From: Nostoc sp. FACHB-110
GTDB taxonomy: Bacteria; Cyanobacteriota; Cyanobacteriia; Cyanobacteriales; Nostocaceae
Assembly (NCBI RefSeq): GCF_014697425.1
Contig: NZ_JACJRU010000009.1
Location: 62,001-126,000 of the forward strand
DNA length: 64,000 nucleotides
Direction: 5' to 3'
In this document: piece by piece, positions 1-8,320 of the stretch
Numbering within the stretch: the first letter of the stretch is position 1
Layout: every line of letters starts with the position of its first letter
Translations under genes and position numbers: made by a program
The notes under the pieces: generated by a model
Told to the model about the DNA's origin: nothing
Database searches by the model: none
Seen by the model: only the letters and a program-made list of their open reading frames with translations

Positions 1-2
1 TA

Positions 3-305
3 GAAACCAATAACCGCACCTGGACTAAGAGCGATGAGGTTATCGGCGGCGGACTACCACCCATCGACAAAACCGCAACTATGGTTGACGCGGCTAAAGT
101 TGTGCCGGCTGCCAGCAATATTGTAGACTCGCTAAAAATGGCGAACCAAGGGATTGAGCAGAGGCTGGATACTTTGAGCGATCGCATCTTGCAACTCGCC
201 AACACACCTAGAAGCTTGAGTGTGACGACTCCAAACCCTGTAGATGATGCGGCTAAGATTATGAACGATGTTTCAAGGGCTGCGGTGAAGGGGGCGGGGT
301 TATGA
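3..305 (+). CDS. C-terminal end of a phage tail protein, probably tape measure (5' truncated by window)
   Basis: The frame is open from the first bases of the window, so the ATG at 81 is an internal Met and the gene starts upstream of the window. The visible 100 residues are polar and helical, with Asp/Ala-rich segments. The position just before a run of tail genes fits the C-terminus of a tape-measure protein, which sets tail length and is threaded through the tail tube. That identity is inferred from position only. The stop overlaps the next start (ATGA), so the two genes are translationally coupled. Confidence 0.5.
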   Translation, partial: ETNNRTWTKSDEVIGGGLPPIDKTATMVDAAKVVPAASNIVDSLKMANQGIEQRLDTLSDRILQLANTPRSLSVTTPNPVDDAAKIMNDVSRAAVKGAGL

Positions 306-685
306 GCCTTGATTTAGAAAAAATGTTTGACCAGTGCAAAAAACTGGCTGCACAGCCTCAAATATGCGGACTAGTTTTCCGAATAGAACTGAAAAACGCT
401 TTTCTTGGTAAACCGCCACAGGGATTTATTCAAAGTGAAGCCGCAGTTTCTTGGCACTCAGTACCTGTATTTTTTGACGAGCAACAGACAGAAGACTTAC
501 TGGTATTTGAAAACCAGGAATTAATGTACGCCTACCTAAACAGGAAAGAAAATCCATATGGATGGATTTATGCAAGAGCTAAAGCCATGTCAAAGGATGA
601 TGGTGATCTTAGATTGTTCAAGCCTCTAGAGCCTCGTGTTCCAAAGCATCCAAGATATACAAATCCCTGGTTGGGGCTATTTTAG
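302..685 (+). CDS. Hypothetical phage tail-module protein, 127 aa
   Basis: This small soluble protein has no family I recognise. It begins in an ATGA overlap with the preceding tail gene and is followed 63 bp later by the next tail gene, so it belongs to the rightward tail operon. No signal peptide or membrane segment is visible. The C-terminus is rich in Pro, Tyr and Trp (PWLGLF end). A tail-assembly or minor tail role is only suggested by its place between the tape-measure-like and distal-tail-like genes. Confidence 0.65.
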   Translation: MSLDLEKMFDQCKKLAAQPQICGLVFRIELKNAFLGKPPQGFIQSEAAVSWHSVPVFFDEQQTEDLLVFENQELMYAYLNRKENPYGWIYARAKAMSKDDGDLRLFKPLEPRVPKHPRYTNPWLGLF

Positions 686-735
686 AAGGCGATCGCCGTT
701 ACAGGAATAATCACTATATCCCGCTCCTGACATCC

Positions 736-749
736 TGAAAAATTTTTCA
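736..749. repeat. Prophage palindrome copy 1, exact
   Basis: Exact TGAAAAATTTTTCA. Its last base is the A of the ATG of the next tail gene, so the site covers that gene's translation initiation region. No other ribosome binding site is obvious. Confidence 0.9.
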
Positions 750-1591
750 TGAGGCAACTAACCCTCTCAATTGACTCCCTAACCGTCACCCTGAAAAAAT
801 TCACCCAGTACGATCGCACCATCCCCGACACTGGGCAAACAGAATACTCAATTGTGGGAACTCCCTTAGATTCTGGCCCTGTGTATGAGCCGAAATTCAT
901 CTGGTCTATTGGAGCGATGGTGAGTTGGGAAGAGTGGTTTGCTATTAACGCCATATTCAATCGCAGCGACAAACTACGCCGCAGCCAAGGCAACTACCGC
1001 ATCTTGATTGAAGATTCAATTGAAAACTTTACAGAAAGTGGGACGCGGACAAGGGGGTTGGCATCTGGGGGGAGTGAGACAGTTTTTGATGGTGGGGTGA
1101 GTTATCCGGCTTGCTTTTACGCCAGGATGTTCGAGCCGAAATCACAATGGCAACGCAACGGGCAATATCCTTACATCGCCTCATTCACCCTGCGAGAACT
1201 CGACAAAATCGCAGTTGGGGAAGAACCGGGTGGTGGTGGCGAAATTATTACTACTGGATACACAGCTGCAACTTCTTTGGCTGCTTACAGAATGATGACA
1301 CTCAACACCAGTGGCGAGGCTATCTACGCCGACAATACCAACTCTGACCACATAGCGAGTGTGTGGGCGATTAATAAAAAAGCCGTCTCAACAGGGCAAA
1401 CGGTTACTGGACAAACGTTTGGGGAGATTGAAAACCTAGCTTGGGCTTGGACACCTCAAGATCCGATTTTCTTGGGGGCGAATGGAACCCTAACCCAAGT
1501 TCCACCGACAACGGGCTTTGTCTTAACTGTGGGTTGGGCAATGACACCAAGCAAGATGTTTATTGATATCAAGCAGGCGATCGCTTTATGA
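749..1591 (+). CDS. Phage tail protein, distal-tail/minor-tail-like, 280 aa
   Basis: The N-terminal 150 residues look like a beta-rich tail component. A Gly-rich linker (GEEPGGGGE, about 155-165) leads to a C-terminal beta domain of about 110 residues, of a kind seen at the ends of phage structural proteins. It lies between the tape-measure-like gene and the fibre/hub genes, where a distal-tail protein would be expected. The ATG overlaps the dispersed palindrome at 736-749. The stop overlaps the next start (ATGA). The tail assignment is good; the exact role is inferred. Confidence 0.6.
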   Translation: MRQLTLSIDSLTVTLKKFTQYDRTIPDTGQTEYSIVGTPLDSGPVYEPKFIWSIGAMVSWEEWFAINAIFNRSDKLRRSQGNYRILIEDSIENFTESGTRTRGLASGGSETVFDGGVSYPACFYARMFEPKSQWQRNGQYPYIASFTLRELDKIAVGEEPGGGGEIITTGYTAATSLAAYRMMTLNTSGEAIYADNTNSDHIASVWAINKKAVSTGQTVTGQTFGEIENLAWAWTPQDPIFLGANGTLTQVPPTTGFVLTVGWAMTPSKMFIDIKQAIAL

Positions 1592-1845
1592 AAGTTTTAG
1601 TTTTGAATGCCGGAATAATATCTGAATCTGAATTATCAGCTAATTCCAATTATCAATTACTAGAATTTTCTGGAAGTAATAATTTTTCACTTCTTCAAAC
1701 GCCGACAGAACCCCAAAAAGTTCAGCTTTTTATTAATGGGAATAAAGCAGCCTTTGGAACTGATTTTGTTATTGATGGCTCAACGCTTATTTGGCTTGGA
1801 ACTTTTAATTTAGAAAATTCCGATATTATTGAGGCTTATTATTAA
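1588..1845 (+). CDS. Small tail-module protein with the LFxNG...DF...I...Y domain, 85 aa
   Basis: Residues about 43-85 form a compact beta domain: VQLFINGNKAAFGTDF, then a WLGTFNL segment, ending in IIEAYY. The same domain closes the next protein (1845-2531), where it reads VLLFVNNAVYSAIASDF and ends VVAHYT. The two genes therefore share a tail-type module by duplication. It starts in an ATGA overlap, and its TAA overlaps the next ATG (TAATG). Probably a structural accessory of the tail tip or fibre base. Confidence 0.65.
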   Translation: MKVLVLNAGIISESELSANSNYQLLEFSGSNNFSLLQTPTEPQKVQLFINGNKAAFGTDFVIDGSTLIWLGTFNLENSDIIEAYY

Positions 1846-2531
1846 TGCTTAAAAGCAAACAAATTACTAAACTCATTGATGCTGCGATCGGCATTAATGG
1901 GCTAACAGCATCAGGAAATAGCACCACTGTGACTTCACAAATTACCAGTGCTTTAAGTAGTGCTGGTGATGGGGGCGTTTCTGTCCCCTTGCAGGTTGCC
2001 ACCTCGACCACCATTGGCGTTGTTATTAGCAGTAGCTTGATTCTGCAAATATTAGATGCAACTACAAAGCAAGTTTTGGTTGATGGTAGTGGTAATGAAA
2101 TATATGGAAAGTTAACTCAATCAGGCGGGGTTTATACACTAAGCTATTACAGCTTGGTAAGCGGAACTGAAACCGCTTACAGCTTTAGTTCAACTTCTAT
2201 TTATTTCGAGTTCGCCTACAGGTTTGATTTTTACAGATTGCCCGTATCCTTTGCATTAAATAAGAATGTCTACGACGACTATCTATCTCCCACTGCGGCA
2301 AAAGTTTACACAGAAGTTTTGACAGTTACCGGGACAAATACGCTGTCCAATTTAACCAAAACTCCTAGCACTACCAGCAATGTTTTGTTGTTTGTCAATA
2401 ATGCGGTTTATAGTGCGATCGCTTCTGATTTCAGTGTTAGTAGTAAAACCATAACTTGGTCAGCCGCAGCAGCAGGTTTTAGTCTTGATACTGGCGATTC
2501 AGTAGTTGCTCATTACACTACAAATGAGTAA
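1845..2531 (+). CDS. Phage tail-fibre-like structural protein, 228 aa
   Basis: The N-terminus MLKSKQITKLIDAAIG resembles that of the next gene (MLKIKQIYQF), suggesting a shared attachment segment. The middle is Ser/Thr/Gly-rich and beta-prone, as in fibres. The C-terminal 50 residues repeat the domain found in the 85-aa protein upstream. There is no signal peptide. A tail fibre or fibre-adaptor role is inferred from composition and neighbours. Confidence 0.6.
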   Translation: MLKSKQITKLIDAAIGINGLTASGNSTTVTSQITSALSSAGDGGVSVPLQVATSTTIGVVISSSLILQILDATTKQVLVDGSGNEIYGKLTQSGGVYTLSYYSLVSGTETAYSFSSTSIYFEFAYRFDFYRLPVSFALNKNVYDDYLSPTAAKVYTEVLTVTGTNTLSNLTKTPSTTSNVLLFVNNAVYSAIASDFSVSSKTITWSAAAAGFSLDTGDSVVAHYTTNE

Positions 2532-2536
2532 TTATC

Positions 2537-3388
2537 ATGCTGAAAATCAAGCAAATATATCAGTTTGTAGCTAGTCAACTGGGCTTTACTCCTACAGGAA
2601 ATATAGCGGCAACTAATGTACAAGCAGCCATAGAAGAATTGGACACAGAAGCCGTTCATCTGGCTGGGACTGAAACTATATCAGGCAGCAAAAGTTTCAG
2701 CAATCCAGTCAACATTTCCAATACAACGCCTTCAACTTCTACAACGACGGGGGCTTTGCAGGTAGCTGGTGGTGTCGGTATAGGCGGTACTAGTTACACA
2801 TCAACGGTTATTTTGACTGGTTCGCTTTCTGTTGGCTCTAGCAGTGCCAAGGCTCAGTTTGGTTCTTCTGATGCTTCTAACTTAACTTCACTAAGTATTA
2901 ATAGAAATAGCGGCAACGGAAATTTGAGGCTATCTATAAGCCCAGTATCACCTATAGGAACTAACGAGAACGAGCTAAGATTACATCAAAATCTATCTAA
3001 TTATTTATCTTTAATAGGTGCAAGAGGCGGTAGCATATCTCAAGCTCTAAACAATGAATTTCTAATACAATCTTCTGTTTCAGGTGCTAAATATCCGATT
3101 AGATTTAGATTGTTGAATTTAACAGATTCAACAAAAATAGATTCATTGATATTGAACAGCACTGGAAATATTTTAATAGGAGAGCCGACAGAAGATAACA
3201 CAAACAAATTACAAGTAAATGGAACTGTTAAAGCATCTCAATTTCGCCTTGCGGCTTTAAATAGCACACCAGCATCTTCTACTGATACTGGAACACTGGG
3301 CGAGATTAGGATTGATTCAAATTACATTTATGTGTGCGTTGCCCCCAATAGTTGGAAAAGAACACAATTAAGTAATATGCTTTGGTAA
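2537..3388 (+). CDS. Phage tail fibre protein, 283 aa
   Basis: The sequence carries two hallmarks of phage fibre proteins: the ATNVQAAIEELDTE segment near residue 28, and the STTTGALQVAGGVGIGG segment near 72-90. After these comes a long beta-rich Ser/Asn shaft that ends in a short C-terminal head. The N-terminus matches the preceding gene. Such proteins contact the host envelope, here a cyanobacterial outer membrane or sheath. The family-type call is secure; receptor specificity is unknown. Confidence 0.75.
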   Translation: MLKIKQIYQFVASQLGFTPTGNIAATNVQAAIEELDTEAVHLAGTETISGSKSFSNPVNISNTTPSTSTTTGALQVAGGVGIGGTSYTSTVILTGSLSVGSSSAKAQFGSSDASNLTSLSINRNSGNGNLRLSISPVSPIGTNENELRLHQNLSNYLSLIGARGGSISQALNNEFLIQSSVSGAKYPIRFRLLNLTDSTKIDSLILNSTGNILIGEPTEDNTNKLQVNGTVKASQFRLAALNSTPASSTDTGTLGEIRIDSNYIYVCVAPNSWKRTQLSNMLW

Positions 3389-3393
3389 AAAAG

Positions 3394-3639
3394 ATGTCTG
3401 AAAAGATTAATGTCCAATTAACAAAATCAATTCGGTTCTGGCGTTACCAGGGGGATATTTTAAATGGTGATATTAGTCAAACAACCTTAACAGTTTTTCT
3501 TCAAAATGTTTGGACTGATGATAACGGAGAAGTGTATAAAGTTGAAGACCTGCCATCAATCACGGGAACGCCAGAAGAACTGGGACTTCTCCCAGAATTC
3601 CAAGCTATTCAAGCTAAGTTAAATAGTTTTATATCTTAG
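3394..3639 (+). CDS. Small hypothetical tail-module protein, 81 aa
   Basis: I chose the ATG at 3394 (MSEKINV) over an upstream TTG at 3382, which would overlap the previous gene and is a weaker start. The protein has a beta-prone N-terminus with RFWRYQGDI and an acidic middle ending in LPEFQAIQAKL, as in short fibre-chaperone or assembly proteins. It stops one base before the next start. I do not recognise the family; a role in fibre assembly is only a guess from its position after the fibre gene. Confidence 0.55.
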   Translation: MSEKINVQLTKSIRFWRYQGDILNGDISQTTLTVFLQNVWTDDNGEVYKVEDLPSITGTPEELGLLPEFQAIQAKLNSFIS

Positions 3640-5799
3640 ATGACTGTAAATCAATCAGCCAGAAATATCAGATTAACCATTGGCGGCAAGGATTACACAC
3701 CTTGCCTAATTTCGTTTCAAGGCAGTGATAACCATCTTGATTCTTCTGGGCTGATTTCGTTTAGCGGACAAATTCTTCTGGGCAAAGCATTAGACTTTGA
3801 TGAATCTTTAGACGATCGCAAAAACCCCACTCGTTTTTGTAGGGGTGTCAGCGTAATTCTAGAAATCGCAGATTCCACAGGTACACGGCAACGCCACCCC
3901 AGAGGCGCACTCAGGATACTAACTCCTAAATATGATGTCGAGAAGCAGCAGTTAACTTTGGAAGTTGGCGACCTCATATCACTGCTTTCTTTCAAAGAAC
4001 CGACAGACCCAGACAAAGCCGACAATAAAAGCTATGAAGGGAAAACCGCAGCACAAATTATCACTACACTGCTAAGACTGGCTGGAATTGGGGCAATTGG
4101 CGGATCGCTTCCTAGCGCAATTTACAATTATCCTCTTAACCTTTCTGGTTCATACCTGCAATCAGTTGGTAAGTTGCTTTACGCCAACAACTGTTTTGCC
4201 TGGATTGATAATCAGGAAATTTTTCAGGTGCGAGTAGCTAGTATTAGCCCCGACGTTGGCATCAATATGATTGTGGGGATTGATGATATTTGGTACAAAC
4301 GCCTTGATGGGGCGGAAGCACCATGTGAAATTCTCAAAGCATCAGGCACTGAGATGATTGTAAGGCCAACGCCTGAAAAACTGGAAGATACTACAGAGCA
4401 GTATGGTGCGGCTTCCACTGTTAGCAAGGATTACGGCAACTTCACCATAGTTATCAAAAAAGTTGAGCGCGCTCAGGAATGGAGCGAAGATTTACACAGA
4501 CTCAGGGTGAAAACTGCAACTTATCAACCCTACGGTTTGTGCATTCCTGAAACTTTTTGGAACAAAGCTTCTAGTGGTTTTGTGCTATCCCCACTACTGC
4601 AATTAATTCAGTCAGAAATTGTAGTGGAAGATAGTTATTTTGAAAGCGATAAAGAATGTAAGCTTAAATATAAAGAAACTAAAACTTATCGTCCTAGAGC
4701 GACATATCTCAGCGAATTCAAAGACGCAAAACCTAATTACTATTTGGGCAATATTCTAGAGCTTAATATTAATAAATGGACTAAAGAAACCTACGAATAC
4801 GACAAAAAAGACCGACTCAAAAAAATCGTTACCGATACCGCAGAACTAGAAATAATTATTCTCAACGGCACGAATGAAGATTGGAGTGCTTGGTTTTTCC
4901 CGCCTGAAGATGCGCTTTCTAATCTGCCAAGGTCTGAATTAAACAATCAGACTTGGCGAGAAATTAATAAGGACACTTGGGAGTATTACTCTTATAGCCT
5001 TAAATCTTTGGTGCGAGTAAATCAAGATTTAGTTAAATATCAAGCCGACTCAAAAATTATTTCAAATAAACTCGATTTAATAGATGCAGGGGATGGAGAA
5101 CGCCGCATTTCTAATTCTGGACAAGAAGTACCACAAGCAGCAGAAAGATGCCCCAGCAAGTGTACTTTTGAAGAAAATAACATTGAAGAAAAAGTAATTT
5201 TTGGGGATATCTGCAACAGTAATTTAAAGCAAAGAGAGCGCACGTTTACGATTGATATGTTGGCTGGAAGACTTGAGCCAAGTTTGCAGCCTGGGGAAGT
5301 CGCTACTTATTCAACTACTGGGAGCAATAGTGCGGCGGCGAGTCAGTTAATTGCGATCGCATCCCGTGAAGGGCGATTACTGCGAGGACGGTACAAGGGA
5401 CAAGAACTAGCGATGCGGTTAGTGGATGAAATCTTCAACTACCATCCCCTCTACCCAGTTCGGGCCACTGAGCTAGACGGCACAATTCAGAATTACTTGG
5501 CCGATGGCTGCTCTTGGGTAGTATCGCAGCAAAAAGCCCTGTGGAGTTGCGATGGCATTTGGGTTAGCACGAGCATCGGCGGGGTAGATGTGCCACCATA
5601 TACGGAAACTCACATAAAGTATTTGGGTTTAGGGTTAGGGATAGAGGTTTACTCTTATCCCTATTTACTTGGGACAACCACTGCTCAGATGCAGCTTGGC
5701 GAGGGGTTGGGGATTAATGTTTCTCGCCTCACATGGGAGACGATTGAGTGGGATGAGGTGAGTGATGATGTATGGAACAACGTTGATAGTTTGTTTTAG
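3640..5799 (+). CDS. Large phage tail hub/baseplate-like protein, 719 aa
   Basis: At 719 residues this is the largest gene of the tail module. The N-terminal part (1-250) has a beta-rich hub-like pattern: IRLTIGGKDYTPCL, GLISFSGQILLGK, then a region typical of proteins that bridge tail tube and baseplate. The middle (about 250-500) is charged, and the C-terminal 200 residues return to Gly/Tyr-rich beta segments. The position after the fibre-like genes supports a tail-associated hub role. No lysozyme or peptidase motif is visible. The fold is inferred, not proven. Confidence 0.6.
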   Translation: MTVNQSARNIRLTIGGKDYTPCLISFQGSDNHLDSSGLISFSGQILLGKALDFDESLDDRKNPTRFCRGVSVILEIADSTGTRQRHPRGALRILTPKYDVEKQQLTLEVGDLISLLSFKEPTDPDKADNKSYEGKTAAQIITTLLRLAGIGAIGGSLPSAIYNYPLNLSGSYLQSVGKLLYANNCFAWIDNQEIFQVRVASISPDVGINMIVGIDDIWYKRLDGAEAPCEILKASGTEMIVRPTPEKLEDTTEQYGAASTVSKDYGNFTIVIKKVERAQEWSEDLHRLRVKTATYQPYGLCIPETFWNKASSGFVLSPLLQLIQSEIVVEDSYFESDKECKLKYKETKTYRPRATYLSEFKDAKPNYYLGNILELNINKWTKETYEYDKKDRLKKIVTDTAELEIIILNGTNEDWSAWFFPPEDALSNLPRSELNNQTWREINKDTWEYYSYSLKSLVRVNQDLVKYQADSKIISNKLDLIDAGDGERRISNSGQEVPQAAERCPSKCTFEENNIEEKVIFGDICNSNLKQRERTFTIDMLAGRLEPSLQPGEVATYSTTGSNSAAASQLIAIASREGRLLRGRYKGQELAMRLVDEIFNYHPLYPVRATELDGTIQNYLADGCSWVVSQQKALWSCDGIWVSTSIGGVDVPPYTETHIKYLGLGLGIEVYSYPYLLGTTTAQMQLGEGLGINVSRLTWETIEWDEVSDDVWNNVDSLF

Positions 5800-5803
5800 T
5801 TGT

Positions 5804-5817
5804 TGAAAAATTTTTCA
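5804..5817. repeat. Prophage palindrome copy 2, exact
   Basis: Exact TGAAAAATTTTTCA lying in the 20-bp gap between the hub gene stop and the next ATG, which begins 3 bp after the repeat. Confidence 0.9.
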
Positions 5818-5819
5818 GG

Positions 5820-6503
5820 ATGCCAGGAACTTTTACCAACGATTGGATAACCAGAACCGCAGAAGTTTTGTTCCGTGGTGCTACTCCCCCAAATAGCACC
5901 AAGTTTCGATTAGCATTGGCGAACACTGCGACATTGACCCGCAGTAGTTCCGCAGCTGATTTCCTAAGCAGTGAATTGCTGCCTAATAACGGCTATGCTA
6001 GGCAATCAGCCAATTTCTCCGGCGATGGCAGCTACGACACGACCGACCAACGCCACGAGATGCCGACGCTTGCCGCAAGTTTCACGGCTTCAGGTGGTTC
6101 GCTGCAATTCCAAACAGCATTTATCATTGCTGACAGCGTTGCAACGGCCTCAAAATCTTTCACCAATAGCAATGTGAATGCTGTCACTAATAAAATTGCG
6201 ATCGCATCCCACGGATTTAGCAACGGCGACAAACTCCTTTTTACTGCCGATGCGCTTGCTACTCTTCCCGGCGGCATCGTTGCTGGCACAGTTTACACAG
6301 TTGCCAACGCCACGACCAATGATTTCGAGATTGGCATTGATATCACAGATACAGGCTCAGGCACGTTTCGCGCTCGATGTGCGAATGGGTCGATTGTCGC
6401 TTTATTTGTAGAAGATAACCCCATCACTGTGGCTGACGGACAGAGTTACAGCTATCAAATCCCAGTTGTCGCGCTCAATTCAGGCTACGTGAATGGAAGC
6501 TGA
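5820..6503 (+). CDS. Phage tail/structural protein with inserted repeat-like domain, 227 aa
   Basis: The outer parts (1-115 and 190-227) read as a single structural domain (TFTNDWITRTAEVLFRG at the start, QIPVVALNSGYVNGS at the end). An inserted domain of about 70 residues (IAIASHGFSNGDKLLFTADA through GTVYTVANATTNDFEIG) resembles the repeat modules common in virion surface proteins. It starts just after a dispersed palindrome and overlaps the next gene by 11 bp. Virion role inferred. Confidence 0.6.
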   Translation: MPGTFTNDWITRTAEVLFRGATPPNSTKFRLALANTATLTRSSSAADFLSSELLPNNGYARQSANFSGDGSYDTTDQRHEMPTLAASFTASGGSLQFQTAFIIADSVATASKSFTNSNVNAVTNKIAIASHGFSNGDKLLFTADALATLPGGIVAGTVYTVANATTNDFEIGIDITDTGSGTFRARCANGSIVALFVEDNPITVADGQSYSYQIPVVALNSGYVNGS

Positions 6504-7467
6504 GAAATTATTGCAACAGACATCCACCGCCAACCGCCATCTCTACCACAAGCGGCTTGTAGATGCGGTTGAGGCACAACAGGAAATGCAGCAATCGACC
6601 AGCTATCAGGAATATGACGCTGAAACAGGACTGGCGAGGCTGCGCGAGTCCGATGGCTCGATTAGCTATGGTAAAGCGCAAACCAATGGGGCAACAGGAA
6701 AAGGCGAATCGGTGAGATTAAGAGGCAACAAATATGACAATATGCCACACCGAAAACCTGAACCCATCGTGCCAACCATCCCGCCCAAATTCACTGGAGG
6801 AATGATTTGCTTTCTTGATACCAACTGGTTAAACATCAATCCTCTTAGCAATGCGCCAGTATTTGCGGCAATTGTAGATTATTGCGTCAAAAATCAAAAA
6901 ATTTACACCATGAATCCAGACAGTAGAATATCCACGGCCTCCTTTGGATATGCGGGATTGCTGCCCACACCTGGAGAAACAGGCGTATTAATTCCTAATC
7001 TAGTTTTGGATCAAAAAAATATTGAAATAATTGGAATAGATTTATCTCAATTTAGTGAAGTAAATCAAGTTAATAGTGCTTTTTTTGTCCCACTGATTTG
7101 GACAGATCAGCGCATAACCAATCAAGAATTTAAAGGCTTAAAAAAAATAGCTAAAAACAATTTTCTAATTGTTTGCGGGGAATTAAGAAGCGTGAATACC
7201 CGAATTGAAACTGAAGAATTTTTAATTGAAGCTTTATTAAAAAGTAGCAGAATAAAAATTGAAGAAGAAGTCGAAATTGATTTTAATAATGAGAGCTATT
7301 ACACCGCTACACAAAATAATAAGCTTGCTAAATCAATGCCTTCCACCCCCGCCTACGCTCCAGGAACTGCTAATTTCTCAGGACTTTATCAAAGGGAAAT
7401 AGTAATGACAAACACTAGTGGATTACCAGGAATGGCCTTGATAGAAGGCAGTTTTTTACAAACATGA
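6493..7467 (+). CDS. Hypothetical virion protein sharing a module with its neighbour, 324 aa
   Basis: The N-terminal 80 residues contain YDAETGLARLRESDGSISYG followed by GKGESVRLRGN. The next protein repeats this as YDSETGHYRVSNAAGQIFSA and AKGDQVSLVTP, so the two are paralogous modules. The middle and C-terminal 200 residues are AT-rich at DNA level, charged and of no family I know. It overlaps its neighbours at both ends (11 bp, and ATGA). A tail-tip or fibre-associated role is plausible. Confidence 0.55.
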   Translation: MEAEKLLQQTSTANRHLYHKRLVDAVEAQQEMQQSTSYQEYDAETGLARLRESDGSISYGKAQTNGATGKGESVRLRGNKYDNMPHRKPEPIVPTIPPKFTGGMICFLDTNWLNINPLSNAPVFAAIVDYCVKNQKIYTMNPDSRISTASFGYAGLLPTPGETGVLIPNLVLDQKNIEIIGIDLSQFSEVNQVNSAFFVPLIWTDQRITNQEFKGLKKIAKNNFLIVCGELRSVNTRIETEEFLIEALLKSSRIKIEEEVEIDFNNESYYTATQNNKLAKSMPSTPAYAPGTANFSGLYQREIVMTNTSGLPGMALIEGSFLQT

Positions 7468-7742
7468 ACGAACTATCAATACTCCAGTCTTTATCTTTAA
7501 TGAATCGCGCCTCTTACCAACAAAAGCAGGTGCAGATTCAAAAGCGTATCGATCGCACCCAAGAAGCCACTGTAAAAATCATAGGATACGATAGCGAAAC
7601 TGGACATTACAGAGTCAGCAACGCCGCAGGACAAATATTTTCAGCAAGGGCAATTTCTAATGGAGTTTTAGCCAAAGGCGATCAAGTAAGCTTAGTTACC
7701 CCTATTGGGGGGATACCTATTATTGATGCAATGCCGAGGTAA
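7464..7742 (+). CDS. Small virion-module protein, 92 aa
   Basis: It has a short helical N-terminus (SLSLMNRASYQQKQVQIQKR) and then a beta barrel-like module, YDSETGHYRV to AKGDQVSLV, ending in a Pro/Ile-rich tail. The module matches the N-terminus of the preceding protein, which suggests tandem duplication. The start is in an ATGA overlap and the next gene begins 2 bp after the stop. Function unknown; probably structural. Confidence 0.6.
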   Translation: MNELSILQSLSLMNRASYQQKQVQIQKRIDRTQEATVKIIGYDSETGHYRVSNAAGQIFSARAISNGVLAKGDQVSLVTPIGGIPIIDAMPR

Positions 7743-7744
7743 AA

Positions 7745-8320
7745 ATGGTTCTGGTAAAGTACGCTATTGCTGATATCGATGCCCTCAAAGCCCTGACATC
7801 ATCGCAACGCACTGACGGCTATGCAAGGCTAGTCAAAAGCAATCCCGCTTGGTATGTTTTTATAGCCGCCTCTACTGCCGTAGCAGATGATGACCTTGTA
7901 CTTGAACCTGACGATGGCATCGGCAGATGGCTCAAAGCCAGTGGTGCTGGCGGCGGCGGTGAATCCTTTGGGGGGATTATTGCTTGTACCAGTGGCTGTG
8001 CAGTCGGCGGCAAAGCTTTCACTTTCTACGCGCCACACTCCTCAATTGAATTAAAAATTGAAGTTGGCTTTGATATTTCAATTACTTCTGGCGCAAACTC
8101 TATTCAGTTGCACAGATGGAGTGAAGAGCCAAATACTGCCTTAACAGGAAGGGAATTTGTAGCTGAACTTCCCCACACCGGGGGCAATACTTCTGTAACC
8201 ATTGATGGTACTCATCGCTGGATTTCAGTATTCGCCAAAAATCCTAGTAACAGCAATTATTTCGATGGCGCGTGCTTTACCATCTCAGGAAACACAATTA
8301 CTTTGCTTGGCTTTAGCTAG
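7745..8320 (+). CDS. Phage tail-tip/fibre-like protein, 191 aa
   Basis: The N-terminal 65 residues (ALKALTSSQRTDGYARLV ... DDGIGRWLKASGAGGGGE) form an adaptor-like domain ending in a Gly-rich hinge. The C-terminal 120 residues are beta-rich and contain two Cys pairs, like a receptor-binding head. It is the last gene of the rightward tail module. Its 3' end overlaps the convergent ferritin-like gene by 36 bp. Confidence 0.6.
   Translation: MVLVKYAIADIDALKALTSSQRTDGYARLVKSNPAWYVFIAASTAVADDDLVLEPDDGIGRWLKASGAGGGGESFGGIIACTSGCAVGGKAFTFYAPHSSIELKIEVGFDISITSGANSIQLHRWSEEPNTALTGREFVAELPHTGGNTSVTIDGTHRWISVFAKNPSNSNYFDGACFTISGNTITLLGFS

Noticed and set aside
4201..4240. Further copy of the palindrome near 4220 (GGAAATTTTTCAGG)
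   Set aside because: Only one half matches; four mismatches in the other half make it a chance half-site.
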